A stretch of 64,000 nucleotides of DNA from Protaetiibacter sp. SSC-01 (GTDB lineage: Bacteria > Actinomycetota > Actinomycetes > Actinomycetales > Microbacteriaceae): NCBI RefSeq assembly GCF_014483895.1, contig NZ_CP059987.1, positions 1,984,001-2,048,000 of the forward strand, in the 5' to 3' direction. This document shows positions 8,283 to 16,227 of the stretch, one piece after another (positions within the stretch are counted from its first letter, which is position 1; each line of letters starts with the position of its first letter). The notes under the pieces are model-generated. The model did not search any database. It saw only the letters and a list, made by a program, of their open reading frames with translations, and was not told where the DNA came from. The position numbers were made by a program, and so were the translations under genes.

Positions 8283-8846
8283 ATGGGACGCATCCGCTTC
8301 GACACCGCCACCACGATCGACGGCTACATCGCCGACGAGCAGAACTCGCTCGCCTGGCTCTTCGCCGTCCCCGGCTCCGACGACGCCGAACGCGACATCG
8401 CCACCCCCGACTCCGCTGTCGACGTCATGGGCTCCACCACCTACGAGTGGATGCTGCGCGAGATGGACCTCCTCGCCCACCCCGAGAAGTGGACCGAGTT
8501 CTTCGGCGCCAAGACCGTCTACGTCTTCACGAGCCGCGAACTCCCCACCCCCGACGGCGCCGACATCCGCTTCCTCCGCGGCGCCGTAGCGGATGCGCTC
8601 CCCACCATCCGCGAGACCGCGGGCGACGGCGACGTGTGGGTCATCGGCGGCGGCGACCTCGCCGGCCAGTTCCTCGACGCGGGCGCCCTCGACGAGCTCG
8701 CCGTGAGCATCGCCCCTGTCACCCTCGGAGCGGGTGCACCGCTCTTCCCGCGGCGCCTCGAGTCCGACCGCCTGCACCTCGTCGAGGCGACGCAGTTCGG
8801 GCAGTTCGTGCGCGCGGTGTACGAGGTGCGCGCACCCAGCGCCTAG
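8283..8846 (+). CDS. Dihydrofolate reductase / RibD C-terminal domain protein
   Basis: A 187-residue protein of the RibD_C (DHFR-like) fold. It has FDTATTIDGYIADE at the N-terminus, VDVMGSTTYEWML for the nucleotide-binding turn, and the dinucleotide motif DVWVIGGGDLAGQFLDAGAL. Such stand-alone proteins probably reduce pterin- or pyrimidine-like substrates with NADPH, but none is established here. No riboflavin genes are nearby, so involvement in riboflavin synthesis is unlikely. The start ATG at 8283 fits the family. Nine bases separate its stop from the next gene, suggesting co-transcription. Confidence 0.85.
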   Translation: MGRIRFDTATTIDGYIADEQNSLAWLFAVPGSDDAERDIATPDSAVDVMGSTTYEWMLREMDLLAHPEKWTEFFGAKTVYVFTSRELPTPDGADIRFLRGAVADALPTIRETAGDGDVWVIGGGDLAGQFLDAGALDELAVSIAPVTLGAGAPLFPRRLESDRLHLVEATQFGQFVRAVYEVRAPSA

Positions 8847-8855
8847 CCTGGAGCC

Positions 8856-9728
8856 ATGCGCCAGGTTGTCGTGATCGGCGACGCCCTCATCGACGAGCTC
8901 GTGGCCGACGACGGCACCACGACGCACATCGTCGGCGGATCTGCCCTCAACGTCGCCGTCGGGCTCAGCGTGCTCGGCGTGCCCTCCACCCTCATCGCCA
9001 TGATCGGCGACGACGTCGACGGCGCCCTCATCCGCGGGCACCTCGCCGACCATGGCGTCGGGCTGCTCCCCACGATCACCCCGCACGGCACCGGCATCGC
9101 CCGCTCGGAACGCGTCCACGGCGAGCCGCACTACACGTTCAGCCACTCGATGGTGCACCGCACGATCGGCTTCGACGACGCCCAGCGCTCCGCGCTCGCG
9201 GATGCCGACCTCGTCGCCGTGAGCGGCTACCCCTTCGACGACGCCGACCAGGTCACCCTGCTCACCGAGGCCGTCGCGGACCGCCCGCACGTCGCCGTCG
9301 ACCCGAACCCGCGCAGCGGCATGCTCCATGACGCCGACGCCTTCCGCGACGCGCTCCTCGGCTTCGGCGGAACCGCCCAGCTCATCAAGCTCGGCGACGA
9401 CGACACCCAGCTCCTCTGGGGCGAACCGGTCGCCGACGTCGCACCCCGTCTCCTCGCGCGCTACCCCTACGTGCTCGCGACCGAGGGCAAGGCCGGCGCG
9501 AGCATCCGCATCGGCGACGCCCGCTGGCGCCACCCGAGCGTCGTCGAAGCGGATGCCGTTGTCGACACCATGGGCGCCGGCGACTCCGTCTTCGCGGCCG
9601 TGCTCGCCGAGATCGCGACCACACCCATCCGCGACATCGACTGGTTCGCCGCCCTGCGCCGCGCGATGCGCATCGCGGCGGCGACCGTGGCGCAGCCGGG
9701 GGCGTTGCTGCGGGTGCCGGAAGTTTAG
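8856..9728 (+). CDS. PfkB-family carbohydrate kinase
   Basis: A 290-residue ribokinase/PfkB-type sugar kinase. The N-terminal GGSALNVAVGLSVLG motif and the C-terminal DTMGAGDSVFAAVLAE motif, which carries the catalytic Asp and anion hole, are both intact. It phosphorylates a sugar or nucleoside-like substrate with ATP; specificity cannot be read from sequence. The N-terminus (VVIGDALIDELV) is characteristic of a fructokinase/ribokinase-like strand. It follows the RibD-like gene by 9 bp. A GTCTCGAGACGC-type repeat begins about 10 bp after its stop. Confidence 0.9.
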   Translation: MRQVVVIGDALIDELVADDGTTTHIVGGSALNVAVGLSVLGVPSTLIAMIGDDVDGALIRGHLADHGVGLLPTITPHGTGIARSERVHGEPHYTFSHSMVHRTIGFDDAQRSALADADLVAVSGYPFDDADQVTLLTEAVADRPHVAVDPNPRSGMLHDADAFRDALLGFGGTAQLIKLGDDDTQLLWGEPVADVAPRLLARYPYVLATEGKAGASIRIGDARWRHPSVVEADAVVDTMGAGDSVFAAVLAEIATTPIRDIDWFAALRRAMRIAAATVAQPGALLRVPEV

Positions 9729-9737
9729 CGGGGCGGT

Positions 9738-9845
9738 GGTCTCGAGACGCGTCGCTTCGCGGCGCTCCTCGACCACCGGGCAGAGCGGCGGTCTCGGCCA
9801 TCTGGGGCAGAGCGGCGGTGCCGGGGCCCGGCGCTCCTCGACCGC
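9738..9845. repeat. Variant palindromic repeat (GGTCTCGAGACGC / GCTCCTCGACCA) and degenerate copy
   Basis: A copy at about 9738-9779 reads GTGGTCTCGAGACGCGTCGC, then TTCGCGGCGCTCCTCGACCACC. This is the same architecture as the TTGAGTAG repeats but with GTCGAGGAGC in place of GTTGAGTAGC. A degraded copy, GCGGTCTCGG to GCGCTCCTCGACCGCC, covers about 9789-9845. The intact variant also occurs inside ileS. Confidence 0.8.
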
Positions 9846-9930
9846 CGAGAGACACAGCGCTCGGTAGGTGGCGGGCGCGCGGGTGTCAAGGGGCTGCCAC
9901 CTCCCAGCGAATCCGACGCAGGCTCAAGAC

Positions 9931-10548
9931 ATGACCGACGAGACGCACACCCACGCCCAGCACGAGCACGCCCCGCACGAGCACGCACAGAACGAGCACG
10001 CCCAGCACGAGCGCGCCCACAACGAGACCGAGCAGGTCAAGGACGACATCACCGCCGCCGAGGTCACCGGCCAGGAGGCACGCGCGCGCCTCAAGGAGCT
10101 CGTCGAGGAGATCGACATCGCCGCCCTCACGACCCGGGATGCGCGCGGCAACCTCGTGAGCCGGCCCATGAGCACGCGCGAGGTCGACGAGGCCGGCGAC
10201 ATCTGGTTCTTCACCCTCGACGACAGCAAGAAGGTCGACGAGACCGAGCGCCACCACGAGGTCGGTCTCGCCTACCTCGACACGAGCGGCCACCGCTACG
10301 TCTCCGTCGCGGGACGAGCGGATGTCGTGCACGACCGCGCGCGCATGGAGCGTCTGTACTCCCCGTCGCTCGACATCTGGTTCGAGGACGGTCTCGAGAC
10401 CGACGGCCTCGCCCTGCTGCGCGTGACGCCCGTGAGCTCCGAGTACTGGGAGCCGCGCCAGGGCAAGCTCGCGACCGCGGCCGGGATGCTCAAGGCCCTC
10501 GTGACGCACGAGACTCCCGACGACACGATGATCCATGGACGCGTCTGA
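9931..10548 (+). CDS. Pyridoxamine 5'-phosphate oxidase-like (general stress FMN-binding split barrel) protein
   Basis: A 205-residue protein whose residues ~55-190 match the flavin-binding split-barrel family of general stress protein 26: ALTTRDARGNLVSRPM, then DIWFFTLDDSKKVDE, then RYVSVAGRADVVHDR and SPSLDIWFEDG. It probably binds FMN or F420; a redox reaction is inferred only from the family. The first ~30 residues are odd: a His/Glu-rich run of HEHA/NEHA/HERA units that could bind metal. The stop overlaps the monooxygenase ORF by 14 bp if the earliest start of that gene is used. Confidence 0.8.
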   Translation: MTDETHTHAQHEHAPHEHAQNEHAQHERAHNETEQVKDDITAAEVTGQEARARLKELVEEIDIAALTTRDARGNLVSRPMSTREVDEAGDIWFFTLDDSKKVDETERHHEVGLAYLDTSGHRYVSVAGRADVVHDRARMERLYSPSLDIWFEDGLETDGLALLRVTPVSSEYWEPRQGKLATAAGMLKALVTHETPDDTMIHGRV

Positions 10549-11650
10549 CCCGCTGATCACCGAGATCGTCACCGAGATCGAGCCCGAGGGAATGGCGCGA
10601 CCTCACCTCCGCGTTGGTCCCGACGTGAAGAAGATCGGGTTCCTCTCCTTCGGCCACTGGTCGAACTCCCCCGGATCGCAGGCGCGCTCGGCATCCGACG
10701 TGCTCCTGCAGTCGATCGATCTCGCGGTCGCGGCGGAGGAGCTCGGCGCCGACGGCGCCTACTTCCGCGTGCACCACTACGCGCGCCAGCTCGCGAGCCC
10801 GTTCCCGCTGCTCGCCGCCGCGGGCGCCAAGACGAGCCGCATCGAGCTCGGCACGGGCGTCATCGACATGCGCTACGAGAACCCGCTCTACATGGCCGAG
10901 GACGCCGGCGCCGCCGACCTCATCGCGGGCGGACGCCTGCAGCTCGGCGTGAGCCGCGGCTCACCCGAGTCGGTCATCGACGGCTGGCGCTACTTCGGCT
11001 ACGACGCCCCCGAGGGTCAGACGATGTCCGACGTGGCCCGCTCGAACACCGAGGTGTTCCTGCAGGTCATCGACGGCGCGCGCTTCGCGGCCCCCAACCC
11101 TCGGCCCATGTTCCCGAACCCGCATCCGGGTCCCCTCGGCATCGAACCGCAGTCGCCCGGCCTGCGCGACCGCATCTGGTGGGGCGCCGGGTCCGACTCG
11201 ACAGCAGTGTGGGCAGCGGAGCGCGGCATGAACCTCATGAGCTCGACGCTCAAGGAAGACGAGTCGGGCGAGCCGTTCCACGTGCAGCAGCGCAAGCAGA
11301 TCGAGAAGTTCCACGCGGCATGGACGGATGCCGGCCACGAGCGCCGCCCGCGGGTCTCGGTGAGCAGGTCGATCTTCGCGATCGTGAACGAGCTCGACGA
11401 CCGCTACTTCGGCGGCGGTCAGCGCGACGACGAGGACCAGTTCGGGCAGCTCGACGACTACCGCGCCGTGTTCGGACGCAGCTACGCCGCCGAGCCCGAC
11501 AAGCTCGTCGAGCAGCTGCGGGAGGACGAGGCGATCGCCGCCGCCGACACCCTGCTGCTCACGATCCCCAACCAGCTGGGCGTCGACTACAACGCCCACG
11601 TGATCGAGGCGATCCTCACGCACGTCGCCCCGCAGCTCGGCTGGCGCTGA
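10535..11650 (+). CDS. LLM-class (luciferase-like) flavin-dependent oxidoreductase
   Basis: A luciferase-like monooxygenase of up to 371 residues. The TIM-barrel is clear: KKIGFLSFGHW, AVAAEELGADGAYFRVHHYA, ELGTGVIDMRYENPLYMAED and GGRLQLGVSRGSPES. Such enzymes use FMNH2 or F420 to oxidise organic substrates. Starts at 10535 (ATG), 10592 (ATG, preceded by GAGGGA) and 10625 (GTG just before KKIGFLSF) are all in frame; the family usually starts near the last. It overlaps or follows the flavin-binding gene closely, so the two may share a flavin supply or redox process. Confidence 0.85.
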   Translation: MDASDPLITEIVTEIEPEGMARPHLRVGPDVKKIGFLSFGHWSNSPGSQARSASDVLLQSIDLAVAAEELGADGAYFRVHHYARQLASPFPLLAAAGAKTSRIELGTGVIDMRYENPLYMAEDAGAADLIAGGRLQLGVSRGSPESVIDGWRYFGYDAPEGQTMSDVARSNTEVFLQVIDGARFAAPNPRPMFPNPHPGPLGIEPQSPGLRDRIWWGAGSDSTAVWAAERGMNLMSSTLKEDESGEPFHVQQRKQIEKFHAAWTDAGHERRPRVSVSRSIFAIVNELDDRYFGGGQRDDEDQFGQLDDYRAVFGRSYAAEPDKLVEQLREDEAIAAADTLLLTIPNQLGVDYNAHVIEAILTHVAPQLGWR

Positions 11651-11674
11651 GCCGCACGGCCGGCCCTCACTGGT

Positions 11675-12388
11675 TCAGCGCGGCTGCTCGCCCGGCGTCA
11701 CGAGCCCCGACTCGTACGCGAGCACGACGGCATGCACGCGATCGCGCAGCCCGAGCTTCGTGAGGATGCGGCTCACGTGGCTCTTCGTGGTCTGCTCGGC
11801 GATGAAGAGCTTCTCGGCGATCTCGCTGTTGCTGAGGCCCGCCGCGATGAGCAGCAGCACCTCGCGCTCGCGCTCAGTGAGCTCGGCGAACGCGGGCACG
11901 GGCTGAGTGCGCCGCACGGGCGCGCCCACGAACTCCGCTACGAGCGTGCGCGTCACACGCGGCGAGAGCAGCGCATCCCCCGCGTGCACGGTCCGCACGG
12001 CCGCGACGAGCTCGTCGGGCGCCGCATCCTTGAGCAGGAAGCCACTCGCGCCCGCCCGCAGCGCCGCGAAGACGTAGTCGTCGATGTCGAACGTCGTGAG
12101 CATGACGACGCGCGGCCGCGGCGCGGATTCCGCGTCCCCTTCGGGTTGCGCGTCGCCCTCGGTCTCCCCGTCGCCCAGGATCGCCGCCGTCGCCTCGATG
12201 CCGTTCATGGTGGGCATGCGCACGTCCATGAGCACGACATCCGGCCGGAGCGCACGCACCTTCTCGAGCGCGTCGGCACCGTCGACGGCCTCGCCCACGA
12301 CGTCGATGTCGCTCTGCGCCGCGAGGATCGCGACGAGCCCGACCCGGAACATCTGCTGATCGTCGACGACGAGCACTCGGATGCTCAC
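11675..12388 (-). CDS. NarL/FixJ-type response regulator
   Basis: A 237-residue response regulator. The receiver domain has the acidic pair VVDDQQ, the phospho-acceptor Asp55 in VVLMDVRMPT and the conserved Lys120 in GFLLKDAAP. The C-terminal LuxR-type helix-turn-helix is LTEREREVLLLIAAGLSNSE with a QTTKSHVSRILTKLGL recognition part. An unusual acidic insert of about 20 residues (GDGETEGDAQPEGDAESAP) separates helix 3 from the next strand of the receiver. The GTG start overlaps the stop of the upstream kinase gene as GTGA, so both are co-expressed. Confidence 0.92.
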   Translation of the reverse strand: MSIRVLVVDDQQMFRVGLVAILAAQSDIDVVGEAVDGADALEKVRALRPDVVLMDVRMPTMNGIEATAAILGDGETEGDAQPEGDAESAPRPRVVMLTTFDIDDYVFAALRAGASGFLLKDAAPDELVAAVRTVHAGDALLSPRVTRTLVAEFVGAPVRRTQPVPAFAELTEREREVLLLIAAGLSNSEIAEKLFIAEQTTKSHVSRILTKLGLRDRVHAVVLAYESGLVTPGEQPR

Positions 12389-13608
12389 GCGGTCCCCTCC
12401 TCACCCGCGCCCGGGTACGGGGCGCGCGCCACCACACGATAGCCGCCTCCCGCGAGGGGCCGGTCGTCGAGGGTGCCGCCCACCGACGCCATGCGCTCGC
12501 GCATGCCCCGGATGCCGTGCCCGCCCTGGTCGGACGCCGCCCCGCCCTCCGCGGGCTCCCCGTCGCCCGGCCCGTTCTCGATCGTGAGCCACAGCTCAGG
12601 CCCGACGCGCTCGAGCCCTACGAAGACCTCGGCGCCGTGCGCGTGCCGCACGACGTTGCTGAGCGACTCCTGGGCCACACGGTAGAGCGCGAGCTGCAGC
12701 GATGCGGGCAGCTCCGCGAGCCGCTCGGCACCCTCGCCGTCGCCGTCTCCCTCGGCGGGGAGCGACGCCGTGATGGCGACCCCGGCATCCCGCGTCGCCG
12801 CGATGAGCGCGGGCAGGTCGGCGAGGCCCGGCTGCGGCGCGTCGAGCACGCCGTCGCCCTCGCGCAGCACACCCAGGAGCCCGCGCATCTCGCGCAGCGC
12901 CGCGCGTGCCTGCTCGGCGATCCCGTCGAACTCGGCCGCGGCATCCGCGTCCAGCCCCTCGATGCGATACCGGGCGGAGGTGGCGCGCATGTGCACGATC
13001 GACATCGAGTGCGCCACGACGTCGTGCATCTCGCGCGCGATGCGGGCGCGCTCCTGCTGCCACAGCACGTGGGCGCGCTCGGCCTCGGTCTCCTCGCGGG
13101 CCTCGCGCACCTCGACGCGCGCGTCGACGAGCTGAGCGAGCATCGCGGCGGAGAAGAGGGCGAGGGCCGAGGTGCTCGCGGTGACGATGAGGTCGGCGAA
13201 GGCGCCCGCGGCCACCTCGCCGAAGGTCGCGGCGACGAGCGCCGACGAGGTGAGCAGCACGATGACGGCGAGCCACAGCACACCGCCGATGCGCCAACGC
13301 CCGTGCACCCCCAGCACGACGAGCACGAAGCAGAAGGCGATCATGCCGATCACGGGCATGGGCCACGGTCCGCCCGTGACGGTCGACGCGGCCGAGAAGC
13401 CGACGACGGCCGCCGCCTGCGCGCCCGCGCCCCACCAGGGCAGCACGGCCGACAGCAGCACGCTGCCGCCCAGCAGCAACCCGAACACGAAGGCGAGCGC
13501 GACCGGCACGTCGTAGAAGGCGGCATGCGTCGGGATGGCCACGGCGGCGATCACGACCGAGACGACCGACCACACGATCCACTCGACGGGGCCGCGAATC
13601 CGTTTCAC
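12385..13608 (-). CDS. Sensor histidine kinase (HisKA_3 type)
   Basis: A 407-residue membrane sensor kinase. About five hydrophobic segments fill residues ~10-160, followed by a short coiled region (VDARVEVREAREETEAERAH). The H-box IAREMHDVVAHS gives phospho-acceptor His195, and the ATPase domain has YRVAQESLSNVVRHAHG (N-box) and GGHGIRGMRERM (G-box). It phosphorylates the overlapping NarL-type regulator. There is no extracellular sensor domain, so the signal is probably sensed in the membrane. Kinases of this type often control ABC transporters, but none is adjacent; an acyltransferase gene is divergent 143 bp away. GTG start at 13608. Confidence 0.92.
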   Translation of the reverse strand: MKRIRGPVEWIVWSVVSVVIAAVAIPTHAAFYDVPVALAFVFGLLLGGSVLLSAVLPWWGAGAQAAAVVGFSAASTVTGGPWPMPVIGMIAFCFVLVVLGVHGRWRIGGVLWLAVIVLLTSSALVAATFGEVAAGAFADLIVTASTSALALFSAAMLAQLVDARVEVREAREETEAERAHVLWQQERARIAREMHDVVAHSMSIVHMRATSARYRIEGLDADAAAEFDGIAEQARAALREMRGLLGVLREGDGVLDAPQPGLADLPALIAATRDAGVAITASLPAEGDGDGEGAERLAELPASLQLALYRVAQESLSNVVRHAHGAEVFVGLERVGPELWLTIENGPGDGEPAEGGAASDQGGHGIRGMRERMASVGGTLDDRPLAGGGYRVVARAPYPGAGEEGTA

Positions 13609-13751
13609 ACCGCAACGCTACGGGAGCCGACGCCAGCGTCTCATCCCTCGCGCGCGGGGAACGGCATCCGCGTGCCCCCTACCGCGGTACGGGGTGCGAA
13701 CGGCTCTTCCGCGTGATGTGACGGAGGGGGTGCGGCGGCGAGTGTGGAACC

Positions 13752-15122
13752 ATGACGACGTTCCTCGAGCCGCCGACCCGCACCCAGGCCGGCTCCCGCT
13801 CCGCCGCCACGCCCCGCGGCACCGCCCGCGACACGTCGATCGACGTCGCGCGCGCCTGGTGCCTCATGGTGGCCGTCGCGCTGCACGCCCTCATGGTGGG
13901 CGTGAGCGTCGTCGCGGGCACACCCGTGCTCGAGAACGCCATGGACTCCTACAGCGGATTCGCCGCTCTCACGTGGGTCATGCAGATCATGCCGTTGTTC
14001 TTCGTGCTCGGCGGCTTCTCGAGCGCGACCCAGTGGTCACGGCTGCGCGAGAAGGGCGTGCCCGCGCACGAGTACATCGCGATGCGGCTGGGCCGCCTCC
14101 TGGGCCCCGCCCTCGGCGCGATGGCCGTCACGGCCGCCGTTCTCGTCGGCCTCGTGCTCGCGGGAGTCTCGGATGAGGTGGTCGCCGTCGCCGGTTTCCG
14201 CCTGAGCCAGCCGCTCTGGTTCCTCGGCGTCTACCTGCTGCTCACGGGCCTCGTGCCCTTCATGATGATGCTGCACCGCACGGCCCCGCGTGCGACCGTG
14301 GCCGGTCTCGGCGCGCTCGTCGTGGGCGTCGACCTGACCCGCATCGGCACCGGCATCGAGGCCGTCGGCTTCGCCAACCTGCTCTTCGTCTGGCTGCTCA
14401 TGCAGCAGCTGGGCTTCTTCCTCGCGGAGGGCCGCCCGAACCTCGACCGTCGCGGTCACGCGGTCGGCGCGGTCGCCGCTCTCGGCACGCTCACGATCCT
14501 GTGCACCTTCGGCGTGTACGACTGGGACCTCTACGAGAACCTCAACCCGCCCACGGCCGCTCTCGTGCTGTTCGGTCTCGCGCAGATCTGCCTGTTCCAG
14601 CTCGCCCGACCCATCCTGCGCAGAGCGCACGAGCTGCGTGCCGTTCAGAGGATCGTCGGCGCGATCAACGCCCGCTCGATGACGATCTACTCGTGGCACA
14701 TGCTCGTGCTCATCGGCATGGCCGGGGTGCTCATGTTCACCGTGGGCGAGGCCCTGCCGACGCCCGTGAGCGACGAGTGGTGGGCGACCCGCCCGGCGTG
14801 GTTCGCCGCCGCGACGCTCATCACCGTTCTGCTCGTCGCCCTCGTGGGGCGCCGGGAGGCCCGCGGTGGTGCGCGGATCGCTGCCCGCGAGAGCAGCCGG
14901 AAGCGCACGACCACCGCGCTCCTCCTCGCAGCGGGCGGCGTGCTGCTCGTGCTCGTCGTCGGCGCCTCGCCCCTCGCGTGGGTGGGCGGAGCGGTGCTCG
15001 TCGCCGCGGGGCTCGCCATCGCGAACGGTCTCGGCGCTCGCCGCCTCGACGCCGCGCGCGTCGGCGCGGGCGGGGTCAGGGCAGCGGGGTTCAGGGCAGC
15101 TCGCATCAGGGCAGCTCGCTGA
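13752..15122 (+). CDS. Membrane acyltransferase 3 family protein
   Basis: A 456-residue integral membrane protein with about ten hydrophobic helices and the acyltransferase-3 features DTSIDVARAWCLMVAVALH (conserved R and H) and MQIMPLFFVLGGFSSA. These enzymes move acyl groups onto sugars or lipids at the membrane, often modifying surface polysaccharide. The ATG at 13752 precedes ~30 polar residues. The extreme C-terminus (GFRAARIRAAR) is encoded by a GGGCAGCTCGCATCA tandem repeat that also covers the end of the convergent HIT gene, so the last residues may be an artefact of the duplication. Confidence 0.85.
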   Translation: MTTFLEPPTRTQAGSRSAATPRGTARDTSIDVARAWCLMVAVALHALMVGVSVVAGTPVLENAMDSYSGFAALTWVMQIMPLFFVLGGFSSATQWSRLREKGVPAHEYIAMRLGRLLGPALGAMAVTAAVLVGLVLAGVSDEVVAVAGFRLSQPLWFLGVYLLLTGLVPFMMMLHRTAPRATVAGLGALVVGVDLTRIGTGIEAVGFANLLFVWLLMQQLGFFLAEGRPNLDRRGHAVGAVAALGTLTILCTFGVYDWDLYENLNPPTAALVLFGLAQICLFQLARPILRRAHELRAVQRIVGAINARSMTIYSWHMLVLIGMAGVLMFTVGEALPTPVSDEWWATRPAWFAAATLITVLLVALVGRREARGGARIAARESSRKRTTTALLLAAGGVLLVLVVGASPLAWVGGAVLVAAGLAIANGLGARRLDAARVGAGGVRAAGFRAARIRAAR

Positions 15123-15151
15123 GGGCAGCTCGCATCAGGGCAGCTCGCTGA
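15094..15151. repeat. 29-bp tandem duplication across two convergent gene ends
   Basis: The 29 bp unit beginning GGGCAGCTCGCATCAGGGCA occurs twice with no mismatches (15094-15122 and 15123-15151). Unit 1 ends on the acyltransferase stop codon (TGA, 15120-15122). Unit 2 contains the stop of the HIT gene on the other strand (15135-15137). Within each unit GGGCAGCTCGC is itself present twice, so four short copies lie in a row. Confidence 0.95.
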
Positions 15152-15560
15152 GGGCGCGACGGATGCCGTCCGCCGTCTGCTGCGCCTCCGCATCCGTCTT
15201 GTAGGGGCGCCGCGGGCCGAGCCAGAACCGCAGCCCGTCGCCCTTCTTGCGCGGGATGACGTGCAGGTGCAGGTGCGGCACGCTCTGGCTCACGACGTTG
15301 TTCATGAGGATCATCGAGCCGTCGGCGCCCATCGCCGCCTCGACGGCCCGCTCGAGTCGCTGCGAGGTGTCGACCCACTCGCGGGCGAGCTCGAGCGGCA
15401 GCTCGGCGTAGGTGCGCACGTGCACGGTCGGCACGAGCAGCGTGTGACCCGCGAAGAGCGGACGCGCGTCGAGGAACGCCACGAGCGTGTCGGTGCGCAG
15501 CACCTCGAACGCGGGCGCGTCGCCCGCGACGATCTGGCAGAAGACGTCGGGCGCGCTCAC
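15135..15560 (-). CDS. HIT-family protein
   Basis: A 141-residue histidine-triad protein. The motif SVPHLHLHVIPRKKGDG provides the HxHxH triad (His96, His98, His100), with the expected upstream strand and NNVVSQ segment. HIT proteins hydrolyse or transfer nucleotidyl groups, for example on AMP-lysine or dinucleoside polyphosphates. Cys8 near the N-terminus (FCQIVAGDAPA) is typical of Hint-like members that bind zinc with a following cysteine, but a second Cys is not seen. The GTG start at 15560 is used. The stop codon lies within the 29 bp tandem duplication shared with the convergent gene. Confidence 0.92.
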   Translation of the reverse strand: MSAPDVFCQIVAGDAPAFEVLRTDTLVAFLDARPLFAGHTLLVPTVHVRTYAELPLELAREWVDTSQRLERAVEAAMGADGSMILMNNVVSQSVPHLHLHVIPRKKGDGLRFWLGPRRPYKTDAEAQQTADGIRRALSELP

Positions 15561-15647
15561 GCGGCATCCTCGCTCGTGCGGCGCATCATGCCGTCAGTCT
15601 ACGAACGCGCTCGAATGCGATCGCCCGCAGGAGTGAAGCAGAACCGG

Positions 15648-15723
15648 TGGTGGATCTGAGGGGACTCGAACCCCTGACCCCCTGCATGCCATGCAGGTGC
15701 GCTACCAGCTGCGCCACAGACCC
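15648..15723 (-). tRNA. tRNA-Ala (anticodon GGC)
   Basis: The minus strand starts GGGTCTG and ends CAGATCC ACCA, forming a 7 bp acceptor stem with one G-U pair. The anticodon arm is CCTGC, loop ATGGCAT, GCAGG, giving anticodon GGC, which reads GCC/GCT alanine codons. The T arm is AGGGG TTCGAGT CCCCT. The 3' CCA is encoded. Total length is 76 nt. Confidence 0.97.
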
Positions 15724-15814
15724 GGGCTGTTCTCCCGGAGGAGACAACTCCCCTAGCCTACAACATCCCGCGACCCCCTCGTGCACCTCACGGACGCGAG
15801 GGGCGGGATGCGGC

Positions 15815-16198
15815 TCAGGCCTGCTCGACCTGGTCGGGCGTCGGCAGCTCGAGGGCGATGACGGGCGCATCCTTCCAGAGGCGCTCGAGCGAGTAGAAGA
15901 GCCGCTCCTCCTCGTGGAAGACGTGCACGACGATGTCGCCGAAGTCGAGCAGCACCCAGCGGCCCTCGGTGCGGCCCTCGCGGCGGAGCGGCTTGGCACC
16001 GGCCTCGATGAGGGCGTCCTCGACGGCGCCCGCGATCGCGAGCACGTTGCGCTCGTTGTCGCCGGAGGCGAGCAGGAACACGTCGGTGAGGGGCAGCGGA
16101 CCCGACACGTCGAGGGCGACGAGGTCCTCGGCCTTCTTCGAGTCGGCGGCGAGGGCGGCGATGCGCACGAGTTCGCGCGCGCGGTCGGATGCAGTCAC
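15815..16198 (-). CDS. rsfS: Ribosomal silencing factor RsfS
   Basis: A 127-residue protein of the RsfS/Iojap family. It binds ribosomal protein L14 and blocks joining of the 30S and 50S subunits when nutrients are short. Diagnostic stretches are KKAEDLVALDVSGPLPLTDV, FLLASGDNERNVLAIAGAVE and the strand motif EGRWVLLDFGDIVVHVFHEE, followed by FYSLERLWKDAP. It sits downstream of nadD, a widely conserved neighbourhood. GTG start at 16198. The tRNA-Ala gene lies beyond its 3' end on the same strand. Confidence 0.95.
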   Translation of the reverse strand: MTASDRARELVRIAALAADSKKAEDLVALDVSGPLPLTDVFLLASGDNERNVLAIAGAVEDALIEAGAKPLRREGRTEGRWVLLDFGDIVVHVFHEEERLFYSLERLWKDAPVIALELPTPDQVEQA

Positions 16199-16227
16199 AG
16201 AGGGGGGTTCTTCCGGGTCACGGGCCG

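Noticed and set aside
10535-10548. Frameshift between the flavin-binding gene and the LLM gene
   Set aside because: Both genes are complete. The 14 bp overlap disappears if the LLM gene starts at 10592 or 10625.
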